Numbered from the stretch's first letter, positions 1 to 8,431 are shown. The stretch is 64,000 nucleotides of DNA from Pseudoroseicyclus tamaricis (GCF_012070395.1 NZ_JAAFYS010000001.1:102001-166000); one strand, 5' to 3'. The notes: generated by a model not told the origin, from the sequence alone. A program made the numbers and translations.

Positions 1-495
1 CGCCGCCGCGATCCGCGCCGCCAGCTCGTCCTCCGGCAGCCCGGCGGACATCACCTCCAGCCGCTCGTCGCGCGCCACCAGCGGCAGGCGGGCGGCAGCG
101 GTGGCGGCGGAGAGGGAGGTGATGCCGGGCACCACCTCGATCGGGTGCTCCTTCAGCCGCGCGGCGAGGTACATGAAGGAGCCGTAGAACAGCGGATCGC
201 CCTCGCAGAGGAGCGCGACATCCTCCCCGGCCGCGAGCGCCGCCCCGATCTCCGCCGCACCCTTGTCATAGGCCGCCTGCGCCGGCTCGCGGGCCGGGCG
301 CATGGGCACCTCTATCCGGATCTCGCGCGCGCCGGCGGGGATGACCTCCGCCGCGATGCCGCGGGCGAGGCTCTCGCCGCCCTCGGGCGCGGGGTAGGCG
401 ACGACGCCTGCCTGCCCGATCAGCCGGGCGGCGCGCAGGGTCAGCAGGTCCGGCGCGCCGGGGCCGAGGCCGATGCCGTAGAGAATGCCGGTCAT
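1..495 (-). CDS. cobI: Precorrin-2 C20-methyltransferase (partial, 3' end outside window)
   Basis: The visible 165 codons encode the N-terminal part of a class III tetrapyrrole SAM methyltransferase. It starts MTGILYGIGLGPGAPDLLTL, the GxGPGxPDLLT loop of the CobI/CbiL family, and later shows LLCEGDPLFYGSFMYLAARL, the second conserved segment. In this family the enzyme adds the C20 methyl group to precorrin-2 in the aerobic or anaerobic B12 pathway. The ATG at 493-495 is the only start giving the complete N-terminal loop. It lies downstream of cobL on the same strand, separated by 149 bp that hold a GC-rich hairpin repeat. The reading frame runs off the left edge, so roughly a third of the protein is unseen. 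Assignment to CobI rather than CobJ/CobM rests on the N-terminal motif and on its neighbours cobL and cobH. Confidence 0.88.
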   Translation of the reverse strand, partial: MTGILYGIGLGPGAPDLLTLRAARLIGQAGVVAYPAPEGGESLARGIAAEVIPAGAREIRIEVPMRPAREPAQAAYDKGAAEIGAALAAGEDVALLCEGDPLFYGSFMYLAARLKEHPIEVVPGITSLSAATAAARLPLVARDERLEVMSAGLPEDELAARIAAA

Positions 496-516
496 CGCGG
501 GAGCCCTTGCGTGGAG

Positions 517-617
517 GGGGGCGCTGCCCCCCGCCTGCGGCCCCCCCGGGATATTTCCGGAAAAGCGAGAGACAGGGCGCTCCTGCCCTCGCTTTTCTCC
601 AAATATCCCCGCCGGAG
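517..617. repeat. GC-rich hairpin repeat, family iv copy 1 (two units face to face)
   Basis: This lies between cobL and cobI. Two near-complementary 22-bp arms, 548-569 (gggatattt...aaaagcgag) and 588-609 (ctcgctttt...atatccc), differ at about three positions and face each other. C/G runs typical of the family flank them. Six related units occur near 18540, 30161, 44921, 49612, 56889 and 61968. Any reading frame through it is a by-product. Confidence 0.75.
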
Positions 618-643
618 GCATCCGGCATCTGCCCCAAGCGCAG

Positions 644-1900
644 TCATCGCTTCACCAGCGACCACTGGGTCACGGGCCGGAGCGGCTTGAAGCCGGTGAG
701 CCCGCCGACGGGGCCGGCGCGCGAGATGTCGATGCGGGTCAGCTCGCCGCCATGGGTGGAGCGGAGCGCGGCGAGGCGGGCCTCGCCCTCGATCGTCACC
801 GCGTTGGCGGCGAGGCGGCCGAGGGGGCGGAGGGCGGCGAAGGCGGCAGCGAACACCTCCTCCGTCAGGCCGCCGCCGATGAAGATGGCATCGGGCGGGG
901 GCAGGCCGTCGAGGGCCGCGGGGGCCTCGCCGGCGACGAGCTCCAGCCGCGGCGTGCCGAGGGCGAGGGCGTTCTCGGCGGCCAGTGCGCGGCGGTCGGC
1001 GCGAGGCTCGATGCCGATGGCGCGGGCGTAGCGAGCGGCGCGCATCCATTCGATGGCGACGGAGCCAGAGCCGCAGCCGATGTCCCACAGGAGCGCGCCG
1101 CGCATGGGCATGAGCTTGGCGAGCGTGATGGCGCGGATTTCTCGCTTGGTCATCGTCCCGTCGGAGCGGAAGAGCGCGTCGTCGAGGCCGGGCACGCGGG
1201 GCAGGAGGGCGGCGTCGGGCGCGGCGATGCACTCCACGGCGAGGGTGTTGAACTCCGGCACCTCGTGGTCCCAGCCCTCGGCCGTGCCTTCGAAACGCTG
1301 CTCGCTCTCGCCGCCCATCGCGGCGAGCACCGTCATCTTCGAGGCGCCGAAGCCGCGCTCGGCGAGGAAGCGGGCGATCTTGCCGGGCGTCTCGGCGCCG
1401 GTCGTCAGGATGAGCAGCCGCGCCTCGGGCTGGATGAAGGCGATCATCTGCTCCACCGGGCGGCCGTGGACGGTCAGCGTCTCGCAATCGGCAAGGGACC
1501 AGCCGAGCCGGGCGGAGGCGAGCTGGAAGGCCGAGAGCTGCGGGTGAAAGGTGATCTCCTCCGGCGGGATGCCGCGCGCGATGCGCGCCCCGGCGGAGAA
1601 CCAGAGCGGGTCGCCCGTCACCAGCACCACGGCGCGGCGGCCGCGCAAGGATCGGATCGTGTCGATCATCGCCGAGAAGGGCGAGGGCCAGGCGATGCGC
1701 TCGGCGGTGATTGCATCGCTCAGCACATGGTGCCGGTCGCCGCCGAGGATCACCTCGGCCGATTCCACCACGGCGCGGGTGGCGGGGCTGAGGCCGGCGA
1801 GACCGTCCTCGCCGATGCCGACGATATGGAGCCACGGGTCGGGGCGGCCCAAGTCATCGAGGGCGGCGCCGTGCAGGGCGCCGAGCGGGGCGTCAGCCAT
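644..1900 (-). CDS. cobL: Precorrin-6Y C5,15-methyltransferase (decarboxylating)
   Basis: 418 aa, the usual length for fused CobL. The N-terminal half (about residues 1-200) is the CbiE-type methyltransferase: it opens with WLHIVGIGEDGLAGLSPA and carries VLVTGDPLWFSAGARI. The C-terminal half is CbiT-like with the SAM-binding motif LWDIGCGSGSVAIEWMRA. Family knowledge: the protein methylates precorrin-6B at C5 and C15 and decarboxylates the C12 acetate, giving precorrin-8X, which the adjacent cobH product then isomerises. The start ATG at 1898-1900 overlaps the cobH stop by 8 bp, so the two are translationally coupled. The open frame extends further upstream, but that part lies inside cobH and is not expected to be translated. 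Confidence 0.95.
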   Translation of the reverse strand: MADAPLGALHGAALDDLGRPDPWLHIVGIGEDGLAGLSPATRAVVESAEVILGGDRHHVLSDAITAERIAWPSPFSAMIDTIRSLRGRRAVVLVTGDPLWFSAGARIARGIPPEEITFHPQLSAFQLASARLGWSLADCETLTVHGRPVEQMIAFIQPEARLLILTTGAETPGKIARFLAERGFGASKMTVLAAMGGESEQRFEGTAEGWDHEVPEFNTLAVECIAAPDAALLPRVPGLDDALFRSDGTMTKREIRAITLAKLMPMRGALLWDIGCGSGSVAIEWMRAARYARAIGIEPRADRRALAAENALALGTPRLELVAGEAPAALDGLPPPDAIFIGGGLTEEVFAAAFAALRPLGRLAANAVTIEGEARLAALRSTHGGELTRIDISRAGPVGGLTGFKPLRPVTQWSLVKR

Positions 1901-2522
1901 GCGTCTCTCCCAGTGCGAGGGCGTTGACGGCGGCGGAGGCCATGGCCGAGCCGCCGCGGCGTCCCCGGAGGGCGATGAAGTCGCAGCCGCGCGGGTCCCC
2001 CGCCAACTCCGCCTTCGATTCCGCCGCGCCGACGAAGCCGACGGGGAAGCCGAGGATGAGGGCGGGCTTCGGCCAGCCCTCGTCCAGCTTCTCCATGAGG
2101 TGGAAGAGGGCGGTGGGGGCGTTGCCGATGGCAACGACGGCGCCCTCGATGCGCTCCCGCCAGAGCTCCACCTGCGCGGCGGAGCGGGTGGTGCCGAGCT
2201 TCGCGGCGAGGTCGGGCAGGCCCGGGGCATTGATGGTCGTGACCACCTCCGACGCGCCGAGGTGCCGCCGGATGATCCCCGCGCCGACCATCTCGCAATC
2301 GCAGAGGACGGGCGCGCCGGAGGCGAGCGCGGCCCGCCCCGCCTCCGCCGCGCCGGGGGAAAAGGCGAGGCGGTCGGCGATCTCCACCATGCCGCAGGCG
2401 TGGATCAGCCGGGTGACCACGGGCTCCATCGCCCGGGAGAACCGCTCCAGCCGGGCCTCCTCCCGGACGATGCGGAAGCTCTCTGCGTAGATCGCCGCGG
2501 GATCCTTGAGGTAGGGGCGCAT
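1893..2522 (-). CDS. cobH: Precorrin-8X methylmutase
   Basis: 209 aa, full length for CobH/CbiC. It starts MRPYLKDPAAIYAESFRIVR, the conserved opening of the family, followed by RLIHACGMVEIADRLAF, which contains the histidine position known in CobH to take part in the methyl migration, and VLCDCEMVGAGI. Family role: moves the C11 methyl of precorrin-8X to C12, giving hydrogenobyrinic acid. The gene sits between cbiX (stop and start share one base, TGATG) and cobL (8-bp overlap), so the whole set reads as one transcript running leftwards. Confidence 0.95.
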   Translation of the reverse strand: MRPYLKDPAAIYAESFRIVREEARLERFSRAMEPVVTRLIHACGMVEIADRLAFSPGAAEAGRAALASGAPVLCDCEMVGAGIIRRHLGASEVVTTINAPGLPDLAAKLGTTRSAAQVELWRERIEGAVVAIGNAPTALFHLMEKLDEGWPKPALILGFPVGFVGAAESKAELAGDPRGCDFIALRGRRGGSAMASAAVNALALGETHG

Positions 2523-3736
2523 CAGGACCTTCGGGTCTTCAGCGCGCTGAGCGGCCCGTGGGGATGGTCGGCATGGGGGTAGGGCGGGTGGTGGTGATCA
2601 TGGTCGTGATCATGCGAATGCCCGTGGTCGTGGCTGTGCCCATGATCGTGGGAGTGCCCATGGTCATGGTCATGGTCATGGCCGTGGTGGTGGTGCCCAT
2701 GCCCCGCCGCCTCCTTCTCCAGCCGGCAGAGGCCGGTGCAGAAGGTGTCGCAGAGCTGGCAGTCGGCGACGTTGGAGCCGGGGGCCGCGGCGCCCTGGCC
2801 CTCGACGTGGTGGTGGTGGCTCTCCTGCGGGGCGCCGACCTCGTGCTCGAAGCCGATGACGGCGGAGCGGTACTTGCAGGCGGCGCAGGTGGGGGGGACG
2901 GCCTCTCCCACCAGCTCCGTGACGCGTTCGGCGAAGGTCTGCAGCACGCCGTCATGGACGCCGAGGTAGGGCGCCTTGAGCCACTCGATCTCCGGATGGC
3001 GCTTCGCCACCTCGTCGGTGAAGCCGTAGATCCGGTCGATGAGGATGCCGGAGAAGAGGAAGTACGGGAAGACGATGACCCGCTTGTAGCCGAGCTTGGC
3101 GACGTGGCTCAGCGCCGGCTCCACCAGCGGGAAGGTCACGCCGGAATAGCCGACCTCGCACCAGCCGAAGCCCATGCCTTCCCACAGCATCCGCGCGATC
3201 TTGGAGACGTTGCCGTTGGCGTCGGGGTCTGAGGCGCCGCGGCCGATGACGACGAGGCAGGTCTCGTGACGGGGCACGTCGGGCGCCCCGGCCAGCGCCT
3301 CCTCGATGCGGGCGCGGGCGGCGGCGAGCATCTGCGGGGTCAGGCCCAGCTCACGGCCGTAGAGCACCTCGATGCCCGTCTCCTCCTCGTAGGCGGCGAG
3401 GACGGCGGGGATGTCGTTCTTGGAGTGCATCGCGGCCAGCAGCATCCCCGGCACGGCGAGGATGCGCTCGCAGCCCTGCTCGCGGAGGGCGTCGAGGCCC
3501 TTGCGGAGGACGGGATTGGCGAACTCGAGGTAGCCGTAGGAGAGCGGCCAGTCCGGCGGCAGGTAGGGCGGCAGCGCCTCGGCGAGGCCGCGGAACTCCT
3601 CCACCGCGTTCTGGCTGCGGGAGCCATGGCCGCAGAGGAGGACGCCGGTCTTAGGCTGCGGGCCATGGGCAGCGCCGCCGGGCAGCGCCTCGGCGCCGGA
3701 GCCGCCGCGCGGGGCGAAATCGGGACCGCCGCTCAT
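2522..3736 (-). CDS. cbiX: Sirohydrochlorin cobaltochelatase CbiX, long form with Cys cluster and His-rich tail
   Basis: 404 aa. Two tandem chelatase half-domains are visible: the first opens GVLLCGHGSRS, the second CLVVIGRGASDPDANGNVSK, with RVIVFPYFLFSGILIDRI supporting the fold. A cysteine-rich segment follows: C284-x2-C287, then C326-x2-C329-x3-C333-x3-C337. The tail from about residue 344 is dominated by repeated HGHSHD/HDHD units. Long CbiX enzymes of Bacillus are known to carry a His-rich region and an iron-sulfur cluster near a CxxC, so the cysteines are plausible ligands here, though that is inference. The role is cobalt insertion into the tetrapyrrole, possibly with metal storage by the His tail. 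It is coupled to the small gene upstream (4-nt overlap) and to cobH downstream. Confidence 0.9.
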   Translation of the reverse strand: MSGGPDFAPRGGSGAEALPGGAAHGPQPKTGVLLCGHGSRSQNAVEEFRGLAEALPPYLPPDWPLSYGYLEFANPVLRKGLDALREQGCERILAVPGMLLAAMHSKNDIPAVLAAYEEETGIEVLYGRELGLTPQMLAAARARIEEALAGAPDVPRHETCLVVIGRGASDPDANGNVSKIARMLWEGMGFGWCEVGYSGVTFPLVEPALSHVAKLGYKRVIVFPYFLFSGILIDRIYGFTDEVAKRHPEIEWLKAPYLGVHDGVLQTFAERVTELVGEAVPPTCAACKYRSAVIGFEHEVGAPQESHHHHVEGQGAAAPGSNVADCQLCDTFCTGLCRLEKEAAGHGHHHHGHDHDHDHGHSHDHGHSHDHGHSHDHDHDHHHPPYPHADHPHGPLSALKTRRS

Positions 3737-3963
3737 GCCTCCACCTCGTCGCCTTCGGCCTCGGCCTCGGCCGCGTCCTTGCCGCCCTCGTCCTTGCGGC
3801 CCTTGAGCGCGCCCCAGACGGCGGCGGCCACGGCGGCGCCGATGGCAGCGCCGGCGACCCAGTGGTCGTGGCCGGCCAGCTCGCCGATATGGCCGACATG
3901 GGCCAGGCCCAGCGAGGGCGCGAGGAGCGGGGGTAGGGTGGCGATGGCAATCGTCGGGCGCAT
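3733..3963 (-). CDS. Small DUF6732-like membrane protein next to cbiX
   Basis: 76 aa. The N-terminus is hydrophobic (MRPTIAIATLPPLLAPSLGLAH), perhaps a signal peptide ending near the alanine-histidine. Next come HVGHIGELAGHDHWVAGAA and a second hydrophobic stretch (AAIGAAVAAAVWGAL), then a charged Lys/Glu tail. The His-containing segment resembles small proteins that accompany cobalamin genes in Rhodobacterales; the DUF6732 name is from memory. No catalytic motif is seen. It overlaps cbiX by 4 nt (ATGA) and would be first in the cobalamin transcript. Periplasmic or membrane-bound cobalt handling is possible but unproven. Confidence 0.7.
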   Translation of the reverse strand: MRPTIAIATLPPLLAPSLGLAHVGHIGELAGHDHWVAGAAIGAAVAAAVWGALKGRKDEGGKDAAEAEAEGDEVEA

Positions 3964-4250
3964 GGGAGCCTCCTTTGGCCGCTCGCGCGCCAGATGCTCC
4001 GGCGCACCCGGAACAGGGACGATGCGACGCGTCTGGCCCCCGACATGGGTCGACCCGGCGCCGCCAACCGTTCTGGCCCGAAAGCGGGCGTCGTCGGCCC
4101 CTCCATAGGGGCTCCGCCCCGCGGCATCAACGCGGGAAGCGCCGCCCCGCCCGCCAAAGGCGACGTCGCTGCCCGGCCACCGGCGGGACTTCGCCTTTCC
4201 CGAACAGGCGCCTATATGTTGTGCGTAAGTTAACAGGAGGGACGCCGCAC

Positions 4251-5243
4251 ATGGGACAACTCGTTGATGGCACTTGGGAGCCGGGCTGGTACGACACCAA
4301 GAAGAGCGGCGGGGCCTTCCAGCGCAGCGAATCGAGCTTCCGCAACTGGGTGACGGAGGACGGCTCCGCCGGGCCCTCCGGCAAGGGCGGCTTCAAGGCC
4401 GAGAGCGGGCGCTACCACCTCTACGTCTCCTACGCCTGCCCCTGGGCGCACCGGGCGCTGATCATGCGAGAGCTGAAGGGGCTGGAGCCGCATATCGACA
4501 TCTCCGTCGTCCACCCCGACATGCTGGAGGATGGCTGGACCTTCGACGACACGTTCGACGGCTCCACCGGGGACCAGCTCTACGGGCTGCCCTTCCTGCG
4601 CGACATCTACGTGAAGTCCGAGCCCGAGGCGACGACGCGCGTCACTGTGCCGGTGCTGTGGGACAAAGAGACGGAGACCATCGTCTCCAACGAGAGCGCG
4701 GAGATCATCCGCATGTTCAACACGGCTTTCGATTCGATCACCGGCAGCTGCCGGGACTTCTACCCCGAGCACAAGCGCGACGAGATCGACGAGATCAACG
4801 CCCGCGTCTACGACACGGTGAACAACGGCGTCTACAAGGCCGGCTTCGCCACCAAGCAGGGCGCCTATGACAGCGCCGTCGGCCAGCTCTTCGAATCGCT
4901 CGACTGGCTGGAGGACATGCTGATGCAGAAGCGCTTCCTCACCGGCGACGACGTGACGGAGGCCGATATCCGGCTGCTCACCACGCTGCTGCGGTTCGAT
5001 CCGGTTTACCACGGCCACTTCAAGTGCAACCGCCGCCGGCTCGTCGATTACCCGAACCTCTGGGGCTACACGCGCGATCTCTACCAGATGGACGGCGTGT
5101 CGAAGACGGTGCGGCCGGATCACTACATCCGCCATTACCACTACAGCCACGACACGATTAACCCCAACCGGATCATCCCCGTGGGGCCGGAGATCGACTA
5201 CACCGCCCCGCCGGGCCGCGAGGGCCTCAGCCGGGGGCACTGA
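4251..5243 (+). CDS. yqjG: Glutathionyl-hydroquinone reductase (Xi-class GST)
   Basis: 330 aa, the normal length for this class. It contains the signature YACPWAHRALIMRELKGLE with active-site Cys63 in a CPWA motif, a thioredoxin-like N-terminal region and an all-helical C-terminal region (SLDWLEDMLMQKRFLTGDDVTEADIRLLTTLLRFD). Family knowledge: the enzyme reduces glutathionyl-hydroquinones and dehalogenated or spontaneously formed quinone-glutathione adducts in the cytoplasm. The start ATG is preceded by a good ribosome site (ggaggg, about 9 nt upstream). It is transcribed away from the cobalamin operon across a 287-bp gap, and an inverted repeat follows it. No link with B12 synthesis is implied. 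Confidence 0.93.
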   Translation: MGQLVDGTWEPGWYDTKKSGGAFQRSESSFRNWVTEDGSAGPSGKGGFKAESGRYHLYVSYACPWAHRALIMRELKGLEPHIDISVVHPDMLEDGWTFDDTFDGSTGDQLYGLPFLRDIYVKSEPEATTRVTVPVLWDKETETIVSNESAEIIRMFNTAFDSITGSCRDFYPEHKRDEIDEINARVYDTVNNGVYKAGFATKQGAYDSAVGQLFESLDWLEDMLMQKRFLTGDDVTEADIRLLTTLLRFDPVYHGHFKCNRRRLVDYPNLWGYTRDLYQMDGVSKTVRPDHYIRHYHYSHDTINPNRIIPVGPEIDYTAPPGREGLSRGH

Positions 5244-5250
5244 GCAAACC

Positions 5251-5288
5251 AGAAGCCGGAAGAATTTTAGACGATTTTTCCGGCTTCT
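5251..5288 (+). terminator. Inverted repeat after yqjG, terminator-like
   Basis: Perfect 11-bp arms agaagccggaa (5251-5261) and ttccggcttct (5278-5288) with a 16-nt loop rich in A and T, seven bases past the yqjG stop. There is no U-tract after the second arm, so it may act through the hairpin alone. Confidence 0.5.
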
Positions 5289-5301
5289 CTGCCGCGGCCG
5301 G

Positions 5302-5330
5302 TTGACGCAGGCGTCACCCTGCGGTTGAAA
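5302..5330 (+). promoter_or_regulatory. Putative promoter with a TGACGC/GCGTCA dyad over the -35
   Basis: TTGACG (5302-5307), a 17-bp spacer and TTGAAA (5325-5330) form a plausible sigma-70 promoter for the 45-codon gene and the downstream cob genes. The dyad TGACGC-AG-GCGTCA (5303-5316) covers the -35 and could be an operator. The regulator is unknown. Confidence 0.35.
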
Positions 5331-5379
5331 CTGTGTTGTCGCCTGCCACCGACGAATGCTGACTGACGAGGTTACCTCG

Positions 5380-5517
5380 ATGACGCGAGTTTTTGCTGCT
5401 GCGCTCCTGTTCCTTTTTCTGACGATTATCGCAGCCGTCTTCGTTTCCGGCCCCGAGATCCATGCCGGTATGATCGCCGCCCCGCCCGACATCCCCGCCA
5501 GCAATCTCGTCACCTGA
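5380..5517 (+). CDS. Small single-pass membrane peptide, 45 aa, unknown function
   Basis: A 46-codon frame beginning ATG ACG CGA GTT encodes a peptide whose residues 5-25 are strongly hydrophobic (FAAALLFLFLTIIAAVFVSG). A short polar/proline tail ends SNLVT. One membrane span or an uncleaved signal is the only recognisable feature. A GAGG ribosome site lies 8-9 nt before the ATG, inside the perfect short palindrome cgaggt-t-acctcg at 5367-5379, which could hide the site in a hairpin. The gene lies between yqjG and DUF1636. It does not show the C-terminal His/Cys signature of CbtB, so it should not be called that. It is supported by its start region and composition, not by homology. Confidence 0.45.
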   Translation: MTRVFAAALLFLFLTIIAAVFVSGPEIHAGMIAAPPDIPASNLVT

Positions 5518-5586
5518 GCCGCGATTGGCGCCGCGGGCGCCGCGAATGGGCTTGCGGGCCGGGGCCTGGGCCGGCACATCCGCCTC

Positions 5587-5976
5587 ATGACGAGCTGGAT
5601 CACAATCTGCGACACCTGCAAGCGTGACGACTGGGCCGCGAGAGGCATGGGCGAGAGCGACGGAGAGCGCCTCGCCGGCCTCATCGAGCCGCGGGCCTCG
5701 GCCGCCGGCCTCGCGACGCGCCGCGTCTCCTGCACCATGGGCTGCGAGCGGGCCTGCAACGTGATCGTGCAGGGGGCCGGCAAGATCGGCTACTCCATCG
5801 GCACCTTCGAGCCGGGGGAAGAGGCGGCGGAGGCCATCGTCGGCTTCGCGGCGCTTCATGCCGAGAGCGAGACGGGGCAGGTGCCCTACAAGACATGGCC
5901 CGCCGGCGTGAAGGGCCACTTCGTCTCCCGCCAGCTGCCGGTGCCGGAGGCGCCGCCCGCCGAGGCGGAGAAGTGA
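5587..5976 (+). CDS. DUF1636 family metal-binding protein
   Basis: 129 aa. It carries CDTCKRDDW near the N-terminus and SCTMGCERACNVIVQG in the middle, a four-cysteine-plus arrangement like that of ferredoxin-fold DUF1636 proteins. This family is regularly found beside aerobic cobalamin genes in alphaproteobacteria, and a role as a small metal- or Fe-S-binding accessory has been suggested, but its biochemistry is not established. The last codons (GAG AAG TGA) overlap the GTG start of cobC, so expression is coupled to the late B12 genes. Confidence 0.85.
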   Translation: MTSWITICDTCKRDDWAARGMGESDGERLAGLIEPRASAAGLATRRVSCTMGCERACNVIVQGAGKIGYSIGTFEPGEEAAEAIVGFAALHAESETGQVPYKTWPAGVKGHFVSRQLPVPEAPPAEAEK

Positions 5977-6890
5977 ACGAGAGAGACCATGGCGGCGGCC
6001 TCGACGCCGCCATCGCCCGCTGGGGCGGAGAGAGGGACGGCTGGCTGGATCTCTCGACCGGCATAAACCCGGTTCCCTATCCCTTGGGCGACATCTCCCC
6101 CGGCGCCTGGACAGCGCTCCCCGACAAGGCGGCCGCGGAGCGGCTGAAGGCGGCGGCGCGCAGCTTCTGGCAGGTGCCGGAGGGCGCGGGCGTGCTCGCC
6201 GCGCCCGGCGCCTCGGCGCTGATCGCGCGGCTGCCGGCGCTCTGGCCGAAGGGCCACGTGGAGATCGCGGAGCCGACCTACAACGAATGGCGCGCCGCCT
6301 TCGACGGCGCCGGCTGGGCGACCGGCCCCGGCGGGGCGACGGTGGCGGTGCACCCGAACAACCCCGACGGGCGGCTCGCCCCGCCCCCCGGCGCGGGCCT
6401 GACCATCTACGACGAGAGCTTCTGCGACGTGATGCCCGGGGCGAGCCACGTGGCGCGGGCCGGGGGCGACGTGCTGATCCTCAAGAGCTTCGGCAAGTTC
6501 TGGGGCCTCGCCGGCCTGCGCCTCGGCTTCCTGATCGGGGCGCCGGAGCCGCTCGCCCGGATGGCGGAGATGCTCGGCCCCTGGCCCGTCTCCGGCCCGG
6601 CGCTTGAGGTCGGCGCACGTGCGCTGGAGGATGCCGGCTGGGCGGAGGAGACGCGCGCCCGGCTCGCCGCGGATGCGGACCGGCTCGATGCGCTGATTCA
6701 GGGCGCCGGGGCGAGGGTCGCCGGCGGCACGACGCTCTTCCGGCTCTACGAGGTGGAGGAGGCGGCGGCGTGGCAGGAGCGGCTGGCGGAGCACCACGTC
6801 TGGAGCCGCGTCTTCCCCTATGCGCCGGGCTGGCTGCGCCTCGGCCTGCCGGCGCCGGAGCGCTGGGCGCAGCTCGAGGCGGCGCTGTGA
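5973..6890 (+). CDS. cobC: Threonine-phosphate decarboxylase-like aminotransferase CobC
   Basis: 305 aa fold-type I PLP enzyme. It has [12 protein letters not shown] near the N-terminus, the typical opening of CobC/CobD. It continues with [11 protein letters not shown] (the substrate/PLP loop), IYDESFCDV (the aspartate that contacts the pyridine nitrogen) and [17 protein letters not shown] with the Schiff-base lysine. In this family the product supplies (R)-1-amino-2-propanol O-phosphate for the nucleotide loop. The start was placed at the GTG at 5973, which overlaps the DUF1636 stop by four bases (GTGA); an upstream ATG at 5895 would overlap DUF1636 heavily. cbiB, whose product uses this metabolite, follows after 61 bp. 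Confidence 0.9.
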   Translation: MNERDHGGGLDAAIARWGGERDGWLDLSTGINPVPYPLGDISPGAWTALPDKAAAERLKAAARSFWQVPEGAGVLAAPGASALIARLPALWPKGHVEIAEPTYNEWRAAFDGAGWATGPGGATVAVHPNNPDGRLAPPPGAGLTIYDESFCDVMPGASHVARAGGDVLILKSFGKFWGLAGLRLGFLIGAPEPLARMAEMLGPWPVSGPALEVGARALEDAGWAEETRARLAADADRLDALIQGAGARVAGGTTLFRLYEVEEAAAWQERLAEHHVWSRVFPYAPGWLRLGLPAPERWAQLEAAL

Positions 6891-6897
6891 GCGGGAC

Positions 6898-6943
6898 GCG
6901 GAAACCATATGGTTTCCGCCTTCGATTTCCATATGGAAATCGA
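6898..6943. repeat. Paired CATATG-centred palindromes, copy 1
   Basis: Two perfect 22-bp palindromes lie two bases apart: 6898-6919 (core ggaaaccatatggtttcc) and 6922-6943 (core gatttccatatggaaatc). Both are centred on CATATG and fill the gap between cobC and cbiB. A second copy at 9563-9608 has the same first palindrome and a base-compensated second one. Confidence 0.9.
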
Positions 6944-6951
6944 TCCCCGGC

Positions 6952-7866
6952 ATGAGCCTGCTCTCCGCCCTCGCCCTTGCCGCGGTACTCGACGCGGCCC
7001 TCGGCGAGCCCCGCTGGCTCTGGAGCCGCCTGCCGCACCCCGCCGTTCTCATGGGCCGCGCCGTCGCCGCCCTCGATGCGCGGCTGAACGCTGGCCCCCA
7101 CCGCCGGGCGAAGGGGGTGCTGGCGCTCGCCCTGCTCCTTGCCGGGGCCATCGCCCTCGGTTTCGCCCTCGCCGCGCTGCCGGGGCGCTGGGCGGAGGTC
7201 ATCGTGGGCGCCATGCTCCTCGCGCAGCGATCTTTGAGCGAGCACGTCGCCGCCGTGGCCACCGGCCTGCGCGCCGGGCTGGCGGAGGGGCGGGCGGCCG
7301 TGGCGCTCATCGTCTCCCGCGATACCGCCGGGATGGCGGCGCCGGCCGTGGCGCGGTCGGCCATCGAGAGCGGGGCGGAGAACTTCTCCGACGGGGTCGT
7401 GGCACCCGCGCTCTGGTTCGCGCTCGCCGGGCTGCCGGGGCTGATCGCCTACAAGGTGGTGAACACCGCCGATTCGATGATCGGCTACCGGACGCCCCGG
7501 CACGAGGCCTTCGGCTGGGCCGCCGCCCGGATGGACGACCTGCTCAACCTCGCGCCCGCCCGCCTCTCCGCCGTCCTGCTGCGCCCCCGCCTGACGGGCT
7601 GGGGCCCGCTCGTCGCCGATGCGCGGCGCCACCGCTCGCCGAATGCCGGCTGGCCGGAGGCGGCGATGGCCCGCGCCCTCGGCGTCGCCCTCGCCGGGCC
7701 GCGCAGCTACGATGGCGAGATGCGCGACTTTCCGTTCGTGAACGCCGGCGGGCGCAAGGAGATCGGCGCGGCGGAGGTGGAGGCGGCGGTGGGCCGGCTA
7801 AGGCTCGGCTGGGGCCTCGGGATGGTGCTGGTCGGCGCGGCGGCGGTGGCGCAGGCGCTCCTCTAG
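6952..7866 (+). CDS. cobD: Adenosylcobinamide-phosphate synthase (CbiB/CobD membrane protein)
   Basis: 304 aa integral membrane protein. The family landmarks are [21 protein letters not shown] near the N-terminus, [38 protein letters not shown] in the centre and [35 protein letters not shown] after it. It joins the aminopropanol(-phosphate) arm to adenosylcobyric acid in the inner membrane. The gene called cobD in the Pseudomonas naming is cbiB in Salmonella. The start ATG at 6952 follows directly after the palindrome pair. The gene ends convergently with the Lrp regulator, the two stops overlapping at 7863-7866. Confidence 0.93.
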   Translation: MSLLSALALAAVLDAALGEPRWLWSRLPHPAVLMGRAVAALDARLNAGPHRRAKGVLALALLLAGAIALGFALAALPGRWAEVIVGAMLLAQRSLSEHVAAVATGLRAGLAEGRAAVALIVSRDTAGMAAPAVARSAIESGAENFSDGVVAPALWFALAGLPGLIAYKVVNTADSMIGYRTPRHEAFGWAAARMDDLLNLAPARLSAVLLRPRLTGWGPLVADARRHRSPNAGWPEAAMARALGVALAGPRSYDGEMRDFPFVNAGGRKEIGAAEVEAAVGRLRLGWGLGMVLVGAAAVAQALL

Positions 7867-8303
7867 AGCGCCCGGTCGATCCGCGTCGACAGGTGGATCA
7901 GACTCTCCAGCGTCACCACGCCGTCGATCTCGCCGATATGGTCCAGTGCCTCGTCCAGCGCCAGCGGCGAGCGGACGCGCAGCTGGCAGCAGAAGTCGAA
8001 GCGCCCGGCGGTGGTGTAGACCCGCTCCACCGGCGTCAGCCGGCGCAGGCCCGCCAGCACCGCGCCCTGCGCGGAGGGGGTGATCTGGATGAGCACCGTC
8101 GCGCGGATCTCCCCCGGCAGCGCCCCGTCGCCGAGGCGCAACGTGTAGCCGGCGATCACGCCCTGCCGCTCCAGCCGGTCGAGCCGGGCCTGCACCGTCG
8201 TCCGCGCCAGCCCCAGCTTCTTGGCCAGCGCCGCCACCGGCAGGCGCGCGTTTTCGCCGAGAACGGCGATCAGGGCCCTGTCCTTGTCATCAAGATTGGT
8301 CAT
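7863..8303 (-). CDS. Lrp/AsnC family transcriptional regulator
   Basis: 146 aa. An N-terminal winged helix ([50 protein letters not shown]) is followed by the RAM/AsnC ligand-binding domain ([29 protein letters not shown]). The start ATG at 8301-8303 matches the family N-terminus; the longer open frame upstream has no conserved sequence. It is divergent from the PLP decarboxylase gene across 128 bp, a common layout for an Lrp protein that controls a neighbouring amino-acid gene. The ligand is unknown; lysine, ornithine or a branched-chain amino acid would fit the neighbours. Confidence 0.9.
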   Translation of the reverse strand: MTNLDDKDRALIAVLGENARLPVAALAKKLGLARTTVQARLDRLERQGVIAGYTLRLGDGALPGEIRATVLIQITPSAQGAVLAGLRRLTPVERVYTTAGRFDFCCQLRVRSPLALDEALDHIGEIDGVVTLESLIHLSTRIDRAL

Positions 8304-8431
8304 TAAGTCGACATTAACGGCGATGCGCCGAGAATCGAGAGCAATTCGAGCAGGGCGACACGTCGAACTGGCGGGGCCGCGGCGTATCTTCATGGGAAAG
8401 CCGCAAGGCTGAGCAGGCAGAGGACGGGTAG

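Noticed and set aside
485-1927. Long plus-strand frame across cobL
   Set aside because: It is antisense to cobL, lacks any recognisable motif and has an Arg/Gly/Glu-rich composition typical of shadow frames in GC-rich DNA.
2618-2700. Tandem repeat/CRISPR-like pattern
   Set aside because: The repeats are the codons of the His-Asp tail of CbiX; there are no spacers.
3964-4250. Cobalamin riboswitch upstream of the cob operon
   Set aside because: Read on the minus strand, I found no B12 box or other conserved riboswitch blocks in this gap, nor in 5244-5586 on the plus strand.
5380-5517. CbtB cobalt transporter subunit
   Set aside because: Size and single span fit, but the C-terminal His/Cys signature of CbtB is absent and no CbtA follows.
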